This document shows, one piece after another, positions 28,054-36,395 of a stretch of DNA of 64,000 bases (positions are counted from its first letter, which is position 1; each line of letters starts with the position of its first letter). The DNA is taken from contig JAJDEN010000015.1 in NCBI GenBank assembly GCA_029259775.1, forward strand, positions 275,348 through 339,347, given 5' to 3'. A model generated the notes under the pieces. That model saw nothing but the letters and a program-made list of their open reading frames with translations. It was not told where the DNA came from and did no database searches. A program made the position numbers and the translations under genes. This DNA comes from Planctomycetota bacterium. Lineage in GTDB: Bacteria > Planctomycetota > PLA2 > JAEUHO01.

Positions 28054-29151
28054 ATGTCGCGAGCCCGCCCCGTACGTCCCTCCCTTTCGCAGTCCGGCCT
28101 CTCGTGGGCCGGGGTCCTGCTGCTCACTCTCTTGGGGGCCTGCGAGAGTCTCGGCGACGAAGAGCCGCGCAGCACCGGGCCGGTGCGGATCGATCGGCCT
28201 CCGCTGCCGCGGACCGACGGCCCGCGCATGCCTGGGTTCAGCGGCGGCGACCCTCGTGCGCGCGGCTGGGTGCGCGTGGAGGACCTGCTGTGGATCGATG
28301 CCCGGGATGAGTCTGCCTACCGCCGGGGCTTCGTCTCCGACGGGGCGGGGTACGTCAGCTTCGACGCGGTCCGTCAGAGCGGGGTCGATGCCCACGGCGG
28401 CCTGCGGATGCGGACCGATCACCTAGCCGTCCATACGAACGCGTCGTGGCGGCGCGCGCTCGAGGTCGCGCGCGAGGCCGAGACCCACGTCGGTCGGCTG
28501 ATGGGGGCGTATGGCGACCTGCTGGACCTGCGGCTCCCGCGAGGGCCCATGAAGGTCGTCGTGACGGCAACGCGCGCTGAGTTCGAGCGCACGATGCGGG
28601 GCCTGGTGCATGACCCCGTGGGCTGGGGCGCGTTCTACGACGCGCGGTCGGGGATCGTATATGTGAGCCTCGAGGCCGCCCGTGACGGCGCGCTGCCCTG
28701 GCGGGCTGACCTGCGTCACGAGATCACGCACCAGGTGCTCGATCTGTCGAGGCCGCTCTCGCGGCGGGGACGGGCCTTCCCGCGGCCGTGGTTCTGGCTC
28801 TGGGAGGGCTTCGCGATCTGGAGCGAGGGCTTTGGCGACGCGGCGGGCCGAGACACCGGTGCCGAGCGCATCGCCCGCTTCCAGCGGCGCTACGCGTGGA
28901 ACGACTGGACGCCGCTCGCCAGGCTCGTGGACCTCGGCCCGGCGGCGTTCGAAGGGCGTCACTACGACCAGACAGCTTCCTTCGTTCGCTACCTGCTGGA
29001 TCCTCGTGTGCCCTTGCGCGCGGCGGCGGTGACCGATCTCGTGCGCCGCCTGCTGGCCGGCGAGCTCCTGCCGGGATCCCAGCTCGAGCGCGCCGCGGGG
29101 GTTGGGCTGCAGGAGCTCGAGCAACACTGGCGGGCGACGGTCGGACAGTGA
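28054..29151 (+). CDS. Putative zinc metallopeptidase lipoprotein (HEITH...WEGFA)
   Basis: 365 residues with a signal peptide and lipobox LLGAC. HEITH at 222-226 and WLWEGFAIWSE with Glu251 form the HExxH + E zinc site of gluzincin-type peptidases (as in DUF1570-like proteins), 29 residues from the first zinc His to the Glu. PMKVVVTATRAEFERTM before it and the helical C-terminal part with YDQTASFVRYLL fit the same group. The substrate is unknown; the lipid anchor puts it in the envelope. The rlmI-like gene follows 34 bases downstream. Confidence 0.75.
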   Translation: MSRARPVRPSLSQSGLSWAGVLLLTLLGACESLGDEEPRSTGPVRIDRPPLPRTDGPRMPGFSGGDPRARGWVRVEDLLWIDARDESAYRRGFVSDGAGYVSFDAVRQSGVDAHGGLRMRTDHLAVHTNASWRRALEVAREAETHVGRLMGAYGDLLDLRLPRGPMKVVVTATRAEFERTMRGLVHDPVGWGAFYDARSGIVYVSLEAARDGALPWRADLRHEITHQVLDLSRPLSRRGRAFPRPWFWLWEGFAIWSEGFGDAAGRDTGAERIARFQRRYAWNDWTPLARLVDLGPAAFEGRHYDQTASFVRYLLDPRVPLRAAAVTDLVRRLLAGELLPGSQLERAAGVGLQELEQHWRATVGQ

Positions 29152-29185
29152 GCGACGCACGCCCTAGGCGTGGCATGCTTTCGCC

Positions 29186-30394
29186 ATGCGCACTGTTACG
29201 CTCAAGCCTGGCCGCGCGAAGGCCGTCTGGATGGGTCATCCCTGGGTGTTCGCCGACAGCGTGAACACCGTGGAAGCCGGCGCCGTCGGCGGAGACTGGG
29301 TGCGTGTGCTGGATGCGGACGGACGTGCCGTCGGTCAGGGATTCTTCTCGCCGGGTTCCGTACTCACGGTGCGCCTGGTGACGCGCGAGGCGGAGGAGCA
29401 GTTTCCTGCCGCGGTGCTCACGTCGCGCATCGAGCGCGCCGTGGCCCTGCGGCAGCGACTCTTCCCGGACCCGGAGCGCACGAACGCCTACCGCCTCGTG
29501 CACAGCGACGGCGATGGGCTGCCGGGCTTGGTCGTGGATCGGCTCGGCGACGTGCTCGTCGCGCAGTTCGGCATCAAGGCGACGTACGCGCGCCGTGACG
29601 CAATCTCCGCGCAGTTGCTCGAGCTGACCGGTTGCACGGGTCTCGTGAGCCGCCTCGCGGGCTACGAGGCCATCGAGGGCATCCCGGAGGACGCGTCGCC
29701 GCTCGTCGTGGGTGCGGCCCCGGCCGAGCAGCTTGAGATTCGCGAAGGGGGCCTCGTCTTGGAGGCGGCACCGTTGGCTGGACAGAAGACCGGCCACTAC
29801 GTGGACCAGCGCGAGAACCGCCGGTTGGTGGGGGAGCTGGCCGCGGGCCTCGACGTCCTCGATCTCTACAGCGGCACGGGCGGGTTTGGCCTCCAATGTG
29901 CCGTGCATGGCGCCAAGCATGTGACCGCCGTGGACACTTCCGCGAGGAGCTTGGAAACAGCGCGGCGCAACGCGACACGCAATGGCGTGGCGTCGACCTT
30001 CGAAGCCCAGGATGGTGATGCGCGCGCCTGCCTGACGGCCCTGCGCGGGGCCAAGCGCAGCTTCGATCTCATCGTCGCGGATCCTCCGAACTTCTTCCCG
30101 CGTGGAAGTGGGGCCCGAGGCAAGAAGGGTCCGGAGCGTGCGGCCATGAAGGCGCATCGCGAGCTGAACGTGCGCGTGCTGAGCCGCGTCGCGCCGGGAG
30201 GCTTCCTGGCGACGTTCAGCTGCAGCGCTCGCCTGGAGCCCGTGGGCTTCCTCGAGATGCTCCGATCCGCGTCCCGGGAGTGCCGGCGCGACTTCCGCGT
30301 GCTGCGCGAACTCGGTGCCGGCGCGGACCATCCCGTGGCGCACGGTCTGCCCGAAGGACGCTATCTCACCGGATTCTTGCTGCAGGTCGACTGA
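29186..30394 (+). CDS. rlmI: Class I SAM-dependent rRNA methyltransferase, RlmI-like
   Basis: 402 residues, close to E. coli RlmI (396). The N-terminal PUA domain has KPGRAKAVWMGHPWVFA and WVRVLDADGRAVGQGFF. Next comes VHSDGDGLPGLVVDRLGD, then the EEHC-like middle domain. The methyltransferase part has DLYSGTGGFG (motif I), ADPPNFF (motif IV) and FSCS, whose Cys is the expected catalytic residue for 5-methylcytosine formation. RlmI methylates C1962 of 23S rRNA in E. coli; the family also includes other target sites. A CATGCT hexamer ends six bases before the ATG. Confidence 0.88.
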   Translation: MRTVTLKPGRAKAVWMGHPWVFADSVNTVEAGAVGGDWVRVLDADGRAVGQGFFSPGSVLTVRLVTREAEEQFPAAVLTSRIERAVALRQRLFPDPERTNAYRLVHSDGDGLPGLVVDRLGDVLVAQFGIKATYARRDAISAQLLELTGCTGLVSRLAGYEAIEGIPEDASPLVVGAAPAEQLEIREGGLVLEAAPLAGQKTGHYVDQRENRRLVGELAAGLDVLDLYSGTGGFGLQCAVHGAKHVTAVDTSARSLETARRNATRNGVASTFEAQDGDARACLTALRGAKRSFDLIVADPPNFFPRGSGARGKKGPERAAMKAHRELNVRVLSRVAPGGFLATFSCSARLEPVGFLEMLRSASRECRRDFRVLRELGAGADHPVAHGLPEGRYLTGFLLQVD

Positions 30395-30623
30395 CGGCGT
30401 CTTCGCGCCGAAAGCCTGATTCGTAGGGATTTCGGGGTGCGACCGAACGGGCGCCATGCGAGCGGGCTGTCCGGAAGCGGCGCCCAGGCGCTACACCCAC
30501 CTGTTCGAATCCTGGGCCGCTTGCGCGACCTGGGGCACCGCGTCGGGTTGCAGGTGTGGACGAGATCAGGGTTCCGAGACTCCTTCGAGCCCCCGGACGG
30601 GGCTCGCTGAAGAAGAACCTCCC

Positions 30624-31088
30624 ATGCGCCTCCCCAGCTACGCATCCTCTGACAGTCCCTCTCCGGAACCCTCTCCGGAACCCTCTCGTGAACCCTCTCG
30701 CGAGCGAACGCCTTCCGCCCGCCGGTACGACGGCATCGCCGTGCTACGCCTCCGAGGCCGAGGGCGCGTTGTCATCGACCTCAAGGGCAGCGGTCTGCTG
30801 ACCCTGCGCCGCGGTCGCTTCGACGACGTGAGCTTCGAGGGGCAGGGTGTCCCGCGGTACCTGTCCGCGGACTGCGTCCACATCAGCGCGGCGCGAGGAC
30901 GCCTCGTGCTGGAAGGCGAGGAACTCGAACTCGAGTTCCGCGGGGGCACGATCAACGCGTCCCTGACGGGGGAGTTCGAGGTCGAGGTGCACGGCCTGGC
31001 GTGGGGCCCGGCACGGCCGCGGGGCCGTCTCGATCAAGGGCTGAGGCTCGAGGGCATCGAACGAGCCCGGGGTGGACGTGCCGCGTAG
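30624..31088 (+). CDS. Hypothetical beta-rich protein with proline-rich N-terminal repeat
   Basis: 154 residues. Residues about 12-27 are PSPEPSPEPSREPSRE, from a 12-bp DNA repeat. The rest is a compact all-beta domain of alternating hydrophobic strands (VLRLRGRGRVVIDLKGSG, RLVLEGEELELEFRGG) with a basic tail. No signal peptide or family is recognised; the beta part looks like a small auto-folding sheet or solenoid. The ATG at 30624 is chosen; a longer frame back to 30456 has a less protein-like composition. Confidence 0.55.
   Translation: MRLPSYASSDSPSPEPSPEPSREPSRERTPSARRYDGIAVLRLRGRGRVVIDLKGSGLLTLRRGRFDDVSFEGQGVPRYLSADCVHISAARGRLVLEGEELELEFRGGTINASLTGEFEVEVHGLAWGPARPRGRLDQGLRLEGIERARGGRAA
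30657..30704. repeat. Four tandem copies of a 12-bp repeat
   Basis: CCCTCTCCGGAA twice, then CCCTCTCGTGAA and CCCTCTCGCGAG, encoding PSPE/PSRE-type tetrapeptides in the hypothetical protein at 30624-31088. Confidence 0.85.
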
Positions 31089-31286
31089 CGGGGACGTGCC
31101 GCGTGGAGCGACCGTGCCGCGCCGCATGCCAAGAGCAGGCACCATCGACGGATGAACGGGCGCAAATGTTCCCTGCGACGCAGGAAATGGATCTCTGGGC
31201 CCTCGGACCCAAGTGCGATCGTTCGGACCGAACTCCGCTGCCCTCCGGACGGGTATAACCATGGACCCACCTCGGAGAATCCCCCC

Positions 31287-32168
31287 ATGACCCGATACGT
31301 TCTGCCGCTCTTCCTTGCGGCCGCCTTGGTCGTGCCCGCCTGGGCCGATGACGTACCCAGCCCGACACCCAAGCCCGCCGAGAAGCCCGCCGAGAAGCCG
31401 GCTGAGAAGCCGGACGCCACGCCACCGAAGGCTGAGCTCGACAAGAAGGCTCCCCCGATCGTGATGAGCGATACGGCGGGCCGCAGCTTCGAGCTGCATG
31501 ACTGCCCGATCGTGCGCAAGGATGCCGAAGCCGTCGTCCTGACCACGGCCAAGAAGTTCGGCGCCGCCAAGGACGCGAAGCTCGACGTCAAGATCGCAGC
31601 CCTCACGGGCGTGAAGGACGAAGACGGCGACCTCGACGAGGCGAAGGTCAAGGACCTCGCCGTTGCGTGCGGCGAGTCGTTCGGGCTCACCGCGACCGAG
31701 GAGTCCGCCGCATCGCTCAAGACGCTCAAGGACGTCGTGGACTGGATCGCGAACGCCAACAAGGCGCCCATCCTGCTGATGACGTGGTCGCCGCGCTGTC
31801 CGACGAGCAAGAAGCTCAATGACAGGATCGTCGAACTCATCGCTGCGAAGAACGTGCGCATCTACGCCGTGGCCTGCAACACGCGCGACACGGATGAGTC
31901 GTACGCCCAGTTCCAGGAGGCGTTCGACTTCGAGGTGCGCATCTTCCCTGACCGCGAGCAGAAGGTCACCGACATCCTCGGTGGCAAGACCACCCCGCAC
32001 TTCTTCCTCTTCGACCCGAAGGGGACGCTGCGCTACAAGGGCGGCCTCGACAACGACCCCATGGGCTACATGGAAGACGACGAGCGCAAGGACCACCTGA
32101 AGGACGCGATCGACGCGGTCTTCGCCGGCGGGGATGTCGCGGTCAAGGAGACCGTCCCGGCTGGGTGA
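31287..32168 (+). CDS. Exported thioredoxin-like protein with a single-Cys CPTS motif
   Basis: 293 residues with a signal peptide ending PAWA. A Pro/Lys/Glu linker contains three AEKP units. The C-terminal half has a redoxin fold: PILLMTWSPRCPTSKKLN, VRIYAVACNTRDTD and the cis-Pro region GGKTTPHFFLFDPKGTLRY. The active site is CPTS, with only the first Cys, so it is more like a peroxiredoxin-type or single-Cys redoxin than a CxxC oxidoreductase. CGGAGA precedes the ATG, and TATAAC lies 28 bases upstream. A strong hairpin terminator follows. Confidence 0.8.
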   Translation: MTRYVLPLFLAAALVVPAWADDVPSPTPKPAEKPAEKPAEKPDATPPKAELDKKAPPIVMSDTAGRSFELHDCPIVRKDAEAVVLTTAKKFGAAKDAKLDVKIAALTGVKDEDGDLDEAKVKDLAVACGESFGLTATEESAASLKTLKDVVDWIANANKAPILLMTWSPRCPTSKKLNDRIVELIAAKNVRIYAVACNTRDTDESYAQFQEAFDFEVRIFPDREQKVTDILGGKTTPHFFLFDPKGTLRYKGGLDNDPMGYMEDDERKDHLKDAIDAVFAGGDVAVKETVPAG

Positions 32169-32256
32169 AGTGTCAAGCGTGGCAAGCCCGGTTCGGGCAA
32201 GAAGAGCAAGCAGAAGCCTTCGATCCAATAGCGCAAGCAACACACACGAGACACGA

Positions 32257-32284
32257 AAACGGGCGGCCATCGGGCCGCCCGTTT
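32257..32284. terminator. Bidirectional hairpin terminator between convergent genes
   Basis: AAACGGGCGGCC and GGCCGCCCGTTT form a perfect 12-bp stem around ATCG. GACGTTTT follows on the plus strand, and TTCGTGTC follows on the minus strand. It lies between the thioredoxin-like gene and the DUF3299 gene. Confidence 0.75.
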
Positions 32285-32330
32285 GACGTTTTGGGGAGGT
32301 GGCGGCCTGGGGAGGACGCGCCGCGTCCCG

Positions 32331-32936
32331 TCAGAAGTCCATGATGCGCACTTCCGCATCCTCGATGGAGTAGATCGCGTAGACGATCTCGGACTCCTTG
32401 ACCTCCTTGACGCGCAGCGTGCCGATGACGCGCATCGGCTTGATGGTGTTGGGCAAGCCCTCTTCGCCCTTCTTGAGCGTGACCCGCACAGCGCCGTCCA
32501 GGCCCGGCGGAACGCCGTAGCAGCACGACCAGTGACTGGCCACGAGATGAAAGTCGCGGATGTCGTCGTACTCGAACACCGTCATCAAGAAGCCGATCAT
32601 GACGACCTTCTTGCCGTCGAGCTTCGTGATGTCGGCGGGCATGCCCTCGAGTTTGGGTCGGTACTCGTAGGTCCGCAGCAGTTCCCACATCAGCGGCTCG
32701 ACGCCCGGGATGTCCGGCGGCACCACGCCCATGAGGAGTCCGGTGGCCGGATCTACCTGGAGGCCCGCCGGGAGATCGAGGGAGGCGTCGCCTCCTTCGG
32801 CGCCGCCTGCGCCGAGGATGCCGCGCTTCGCTCCTTGAGGCGCCGCGTCAGGCCCGTCGGCAGCCGCCTTGTAGCCTTCGAACCAGAGCACGACAGCGGC
32901 CAGCGTCAGCGCGGCGATGAGCCACCGATCGAACAT
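32331..32936 (-). CDS. DUF3299-family membrane-anchored protein, copy A
   Basis: 201 residues. One N-terminal hydrophobic helix (WLIAALTLAAVVLWF) anchors or exports it. The core has PLMWELLRTYEY, LDGKKVVMIGFLMTV, FHLVASHWSCCYGVPPG and a late strand VIGTLRVKEVKES. This is the DUF3299 pattern, with two adjacent Cys in SCCYG. The family function is unknown; it is often found with ABC export genes. Last gene of the operon, 27 bases after paralog B, with GAGGAGG before the ATG. Confidence 0.8.
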   Translation of the reverse strand: MFDRWLIAALTLAAVVLWFEGYKAAADGPDAAPQGAKRGILGAGGAEGGDASLDLPAGLQVDPATGLLMGVVPPDIPGVEPLMWELLRTYEYRPKLEGMPADITKLDGKKVVMIGFLMTVFEYDDIRDFHLVASHWSCCYGVPPGLDGAVRVTLKKGEEGLPNTIKPMRVIGTLRVKEVKESEIVYAIYSIEDAEVRIMDF

Positions 32937-32963
32937 GAGCGACCTCCTCGCATGGATAGCAGG

Positions 32964-33587
32964 TCAGCCATCGTACGGGACGGCCTCGGCCTCGACGATC
33001 TCGAAGAGCGCAATCAGCGGGCCCGTGCCGTCCTCGTACAGGTGCTGCGGCCGGATGCGGAAGGTGCCGCGGACGCGAACGGGCGCCGCGGTGGCGTCCA
33101 TGCCGGGACCGCGGCGCTTGAGCACGACGGTCACCTGATCCCCGAAGCCGGGCGCCCGGCCGAAGCAGCACGTGTAGTGACTGCCCACCAGCAGGAACTC
33201 GCGCATGTCCCGCAGCCGGTAGAGGGCCATCTGGAAGCCTGCCATCACGACGGTCTTGCCCTCGAGGGCGCGGATCGCCGCGGGCACGTCCGCCCCCGAC
33301 GTGGACTCGTTGCCTACCGCCAGGACGTCCCACATCAGGGGCGTATCGCCGTCGTCGGGCGCGAGGTCGATGCCCGTGAGCCACCCGGTCTCGGGGTCGA
33401 CCGAGGCACCCGCGGGCAGGCCCGGGGGCTTCAGGGGATCGGTGTTCTCGTGCACGCTCAGCGCGAGGTCGAAGCCCGTGCTCCGCGGCGAACCGCCGGC
33501 CGCGCCGCTCGCGCCGAACCAGACAGCCACCACGACGCACGCGCCGACGAGCAGGGTGACGAATGCGTCGAGGGGCGCGAGACGCAT
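32964..33587 (-). CDS. DUF3299-family membrane-anchored protein, copy B
   Basis: 207 residues. A paralog of the downstream gene: N-terminal helix (AFVTLLVGACVVVAVWF), PLMWDVLAVG, LEGKTVVMAGFQMALY, EFLLVGSHYTCCFGRAPG, then VRGTFRIRPQHL. The CCxG pair is kept. Sequence between the two copies has diverged, so the duplication is old. The ATG (33585-33587) shares a base with the TGA of the permease gene (TGATG), indicating coupling; a GTG just before it is an alternative start. Confidence 0.8.
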   Translation of the reverse strand: MRLAPLDAFVTLLVGACVVVAVWFGASGAAGGSPRSTGFDLALSVHENTDPLKPPGLPAGASVDPETGWLTGIDLAPDDGDTPLMWDVLAVGNESTSGADVPAAIRALEGKTVVMAGFQMALYRLRDMREFLLVGSHYTCCFGRAPGFGDQVTVVLKRRGPGMDATAAPVRVRGTFRIRPQHLYEDGTGPLIALFEIVEAEAVPYDG

Positions 33588-34999
33588 CACTCGGTCGGAT
33601 GCAGGTTGGAGGCCACGGGCGTGCGCAGGCCTTGCCAGGCGGGCAGCAGGCCGATCAAGACACCCAGCACGACGAGTACGCCCAGGATCACCAGATCGAT
33701 GGTGCCGAAGCCGCTGCCGATGAACACGCCGGCCTTCTCGAGCAGGAAGGGCGCAATGAGGATGATCGTGCCGTGCCCGAGCAGCATGCCGGCCACGCCG
33801 CCCAGGACGCAGAGCAGCAGCGCTTCGCTCACGATGATGGCGAAAACGTGGCGCGGTCGTGCGCCGACCGCGCGCAGGATGGCGATCTCGCGACGCCGTC
33901 CTTGAATGGTGTTGTAGAGGCTGACCATCGTGCCGACCCCGGCCACGATGATCATGAGGGCGACGATCCAGGTCAGGAGCTTGCCGATCGGACTGATGAT
34001 GTCGAACAGCTCACGGATCTTGTCCTGCGGCAGGACGGCTTGCACGGGACCTCGCGCATTGCGCACGTCCGCGACGTAGCGCAGGCGCAGCACAGGGCTC
34101 TTGAGGCGGACGCCGACAGCGCTCAAGCCCAGCTCTTCCTTCGTGCCGTGCTTGTGCCCTTCGTGGTCGTCGCCCTCTTCATGGGCATGGTCGTCATGCG
34201 CATGACCCTCGTGGTCGTCGCCGTCGTCGCCGTCGTCGTGGGCATGACCATGGCCGTCGTCCTTCTTCGCGGGGGCCTTCGCGGCGTCCGCCTTCTGCTT
34301 GGCGTCGTCGCGCTCCTTCTTGCGCTCGTCGCGGCGCTTGCCCACCTGCTCGCCGGCCTGCTTGTGGTCGCCGACCTCGTAGAACGTGTCGATCGCGATG
34401 TAGATGCCTCGGTCCGCGGGCGTGCCCGTCGGCTTCATGATCCCGACGATCTCCCACTGCTCGCCGTGCTCCACGACACCGACGCCGTGCGTGACGCGAA
34501 AGCGTGTGCCGATCCCCACGCCCGTGTTCGCGGCCGCCATGCTGCCGAAGACGGCCTCGAAGTGCTTGCCGTCCTTGAACGGGCGCCCGCGGATGTGGTC
34601 GAGCAGCTTCGTGCCGCCGCCGTCTTCCAGCGCGCGGAACATGTCCGTCGATGTGCCGATCACCTTGAAGCCTCGGAACATGTCTCCGACGGCGTAGGGC
34701 ACGGCGTACTTGACCATCGGATCACGTTTCGCGGCCTCGTACTCCTCCCACGGGATCGTGCCGCCGATGTCGCCGACGTGGAACATCGTGTTGAGGACGA
34801 TGTCGAGCGTGCTGCCGTGGGTCGGGCCCAGGATGCAGTCGTAGCCGCGCGCCGTCTGGCGGTAGGACGACTCGGCGCCGTCCCGCAGGGCGATGACGGC
34901 GATCGTCAGCGCGACACCGAGCGCGATCGACACCCCCGTCAGGATGCTCGCGAGCTTGCGCTGCTTCAGGCTGCGCCAGGCCAGACCGAGCACCGTCAT
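33587..34999 (-). CDS. FtsX-like ABC permease with His/Asp-rich periplasmic loop
   Basis: 470 residues. One N-terminal transmembrane helix (ILTGVSIALGVALTIAVIAL), a large periplasmic domain of MacB type, then three C-terminal helices (LLTWIVALMIIVAGVG; IIVSEALLLCVLGG; LVILGVLVVLGVLIGLL). The signature 'RRREIAILRAVGA' is typical of FtsX/MacB/LolC permeases. Residues about 248-288 are extremely rich in His, Asp and Glu (HGHAHDDGDDGDDHEGHAH), a likely metal-binding loop. Such permeases use ATP to drive extracytoplasmic work rather than simple transport. The ATPase gene overlaps its start by four bases. Confidence 0.88.
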   Translation of the reverse strand: MTVLGLAWRSLKQRKLASILTGVSIALGVALTIAVIALRDGAESSYRQTARGYDCILGPTHGSTLDIVLNTMFHVGDIGGTIPWEEYEAAKRDPMVKYAVPYAVGDMFRGFKVIGTSTDMFRALEDGGGTKLLDHIRGRPFKDGKHFEAVFGSMAAANTGVGIGTRFRVTHGVGVVEHGEQWEIVGIMKPTGTPADRGIYIAIDTFYEVGDHKQAGEQVGKRRDERKKERDDAKQKADAAKAPAKKDDGHGHAHDDGDDGDDHEGHAHDDHAHEEGDDHEGHKHGTKEELGLSAVGVRLKSPVLRLRYVADVRNARGPVQAVLPQDKIRELFDIISPIGKLLTWIVALMIIVAGVGTMVSLYNTIQGRRREIAILRAVGARPRHVFAIIVSEALLLCVLGGVAGMLLGHGTIILIAPFLLEKAGVFIGSGFGTIDLVILGVLVVLGVLIGLLPAWQGLRTPVASNLHPTE

Positions 35000-35679
35000 G
35001 CGGGGCTCCCCTCAGGTGTGCGCAGGGTCTCGACGCGCTCGAAGCGCGCCACCTGCGTCTCGTCGTGCGTGACGACGAGCAACGCGGCTTGCGACTCGAG
35101 CGCGAACTCCATGAGCAGGTCCATGCACTGGATCGCGCGCGCCGCGTCCAGGTTCGACGTGGGTTCGTCGGCCAAGACGAGGGTGGGGTGTCCTGCCAGG
35201 GCACGCGCGATGGCCACGCGCTGCTGCTGGCCGACGGAGAGTTGCGCGGGCTTGTGCATGCGGCGGTCGCTGAGGCCCACACGATCGAGCGCCTCGCGGG
35301 CGGCCTTGCGCGGGGCCTCGCCCTTGCGCGGCCGGAAGCTCATGCCCAGTTGCACGTTTTCGAGCGCGGTCAGGCCCGGCAACAGGTTGAAGGTCTGGAA
35401 GAGGTAGCCGATGTGCTGCGCGCGCACACGGTCGCGCGCGGTCTCGGACCGGCCGGTCATGCGCTCACCGGCCACCTCGATGACGCCGCCGTCGGCCGGC
35501 AGGATGCCGGCGATGATGTTGAGCAGCGTCGTCTTGCCGCTGCCGCTTTCGCCTCGGAGGGCCAGCGCTTCGCCGTGTGCCACGTCGAGCGTGGGGATGT
35601 CGAGGGCCAGGAAGGTCCCGCCTTCCGGCTCGCGGTAGGCCTTCGTGAGGTCGCGGATGTGGAGTGCGGGTTCAGACAT
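34996..35679 (-). CDS. ABC transporter ATP-binding protein (LolD/MacB-type)
   Basis: 227 residues. Walker A GESGSGKTT, Q-loop FQTFNLLPGLTALENV, signature LSVGQQQRVAIARAL (LSVGQ in place of LSGGQ), Walker B LVLADEPTSNLD, His in VVTHDE. The NLLPGLTALENV and DEPTSNLD phrases place it in the LolD/MacB/FtsE group that pairs with FtsX-like permeases, here the next gene (ATGA overlap). Its own start overlaps the sfsA stop by eight bases. Confidence 0.92.
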   Translation of the reverse strand: MSEPALHIRDLTKAYREPEGGTFLALDIPTLDVAHGEALALRGESGSGKTTLLNIIAGILPADGGVIEVAGERMTGRSETARDRVRAQHIGYLFQTFNLLPGLTALENVQLGMSFRPRKGEAPRKAAREALDRVGLSDRRMHKPAQLSVGQQQRVAIARALAGHPTLVLADEPTSNLDAARAIQCMDLLMEFALESQAALLVVTHDETQVARFERVETLRTPEGSPA

Positions 35680-36391
35680 GGCCCAGATGGTAGGGGAGGA
35701 TCGGCCCCACGCCGACGCCGCGAGGCGTGATCCGGGCAAGAACGGGAATGACCTCGACCCCGGCGGCTGCGGCCCGATCCAGCGCGGCCGCATAGGCGGG
35801 ATCGATGTCCCAGGCCGGACGGAAGGCGTCCACGTCCGCGCGGCTGACCAGGTAGAGCATGACGGCGCGATCGCCGGCCTCGACGAGGCGGCTGAGGGCC
35901 TCGAGATGCTTCAAACCACGCGCGGTCACCGCATCGGGAAAGCGCGCCTCCCGCCCCTCGCGCAGCGTGACGTTCTTCACCTCGACCCAGCAGCGCCGCG
36001 CGCCGTCCTCGAGCAGGACGTCAAAGCGACTCCGATCGCCGTCCGGTACCTCGGTCCGCACCCTCGTGTACCCATCCAAGCCGGCGATCGCCCCGCGGCG
36101 AAGCGCCGCCGCGACCACGTGGTTGGGCACGGCCGTGTTGACGAGGACCCACGCGCGCCCGGAGCGGATCTGTTCGAGGTTGTGCGAGAGCTTGCGCTTG
36201 GGGTTGCCGGCGTCGCGGATGCGTACCGCACTCCCCGGCTCGCTGCACGTACGCATGCTGCCAGGGTTGGCGCAGTGCACCGTCAGCGTGCGCCCGCCCC
36301 GGAGTTCCACGTCGGCGAGGAAGCGCTTGTAGCGACGGAGCAGGATGCCCTCTTCCAGGGGCCCGGGGTAGCGGTAGTCGAGGCGCGGCAC
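35672..36391 (-). CDS. sfsA: SfsA family protein (putative DNA/RNA-binding nuclease-like)
   Basis: 239 residues, GTG start. It has the SfsA order: EGILLRRYKRFLADVEL, VHCANPGSMRTCSEPGS, LSHNLEQIRSG, WVLVNTAVPNHVV, the nuclease-like core RFDVLLEDGARRCWVEVKNVTL, then FPDAVTARGLKHLEAL. The 'D...E.K' residues resemble the restriction-endonuclease fold active site. E. coli SfsA binds DNA and affects maltose metabolism; its true activity is unsettled. Here it sits inside a PadR/ABC operon, four bases after the HAAS-like gene. Confidence 0.9.
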   Translation of the reverse strand: MPRLDYRYPGPLEEGILLRRYKRFLADVELRGGRTLTVHCANPGSMRTCSEPGSAVRIRDAGNPKRKLSHNLEQIRSGRAWVLVNTAVPNHVVAAALRRGAIAGLDGYTRVRTEVPDGDRSRFDVLLEDGARRCWVEVKNVTLREGREARFPDAVTARGLKHLEALSRLVEAGDRAVMLYLVSRADVDAFRPAWDIDPAYAAALDRAAAAGVEVIPVLARITPRGVGVGPILPYHLGHV

Positions 36392-36395
36392 GAGC

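Noticed and set aside
30420..30620. A tRNA-like TTCGAATCC near 30,508
   Set aside because: The flanking bases do not form a T-stem and no acceptor or anticodon arm could be drawn.
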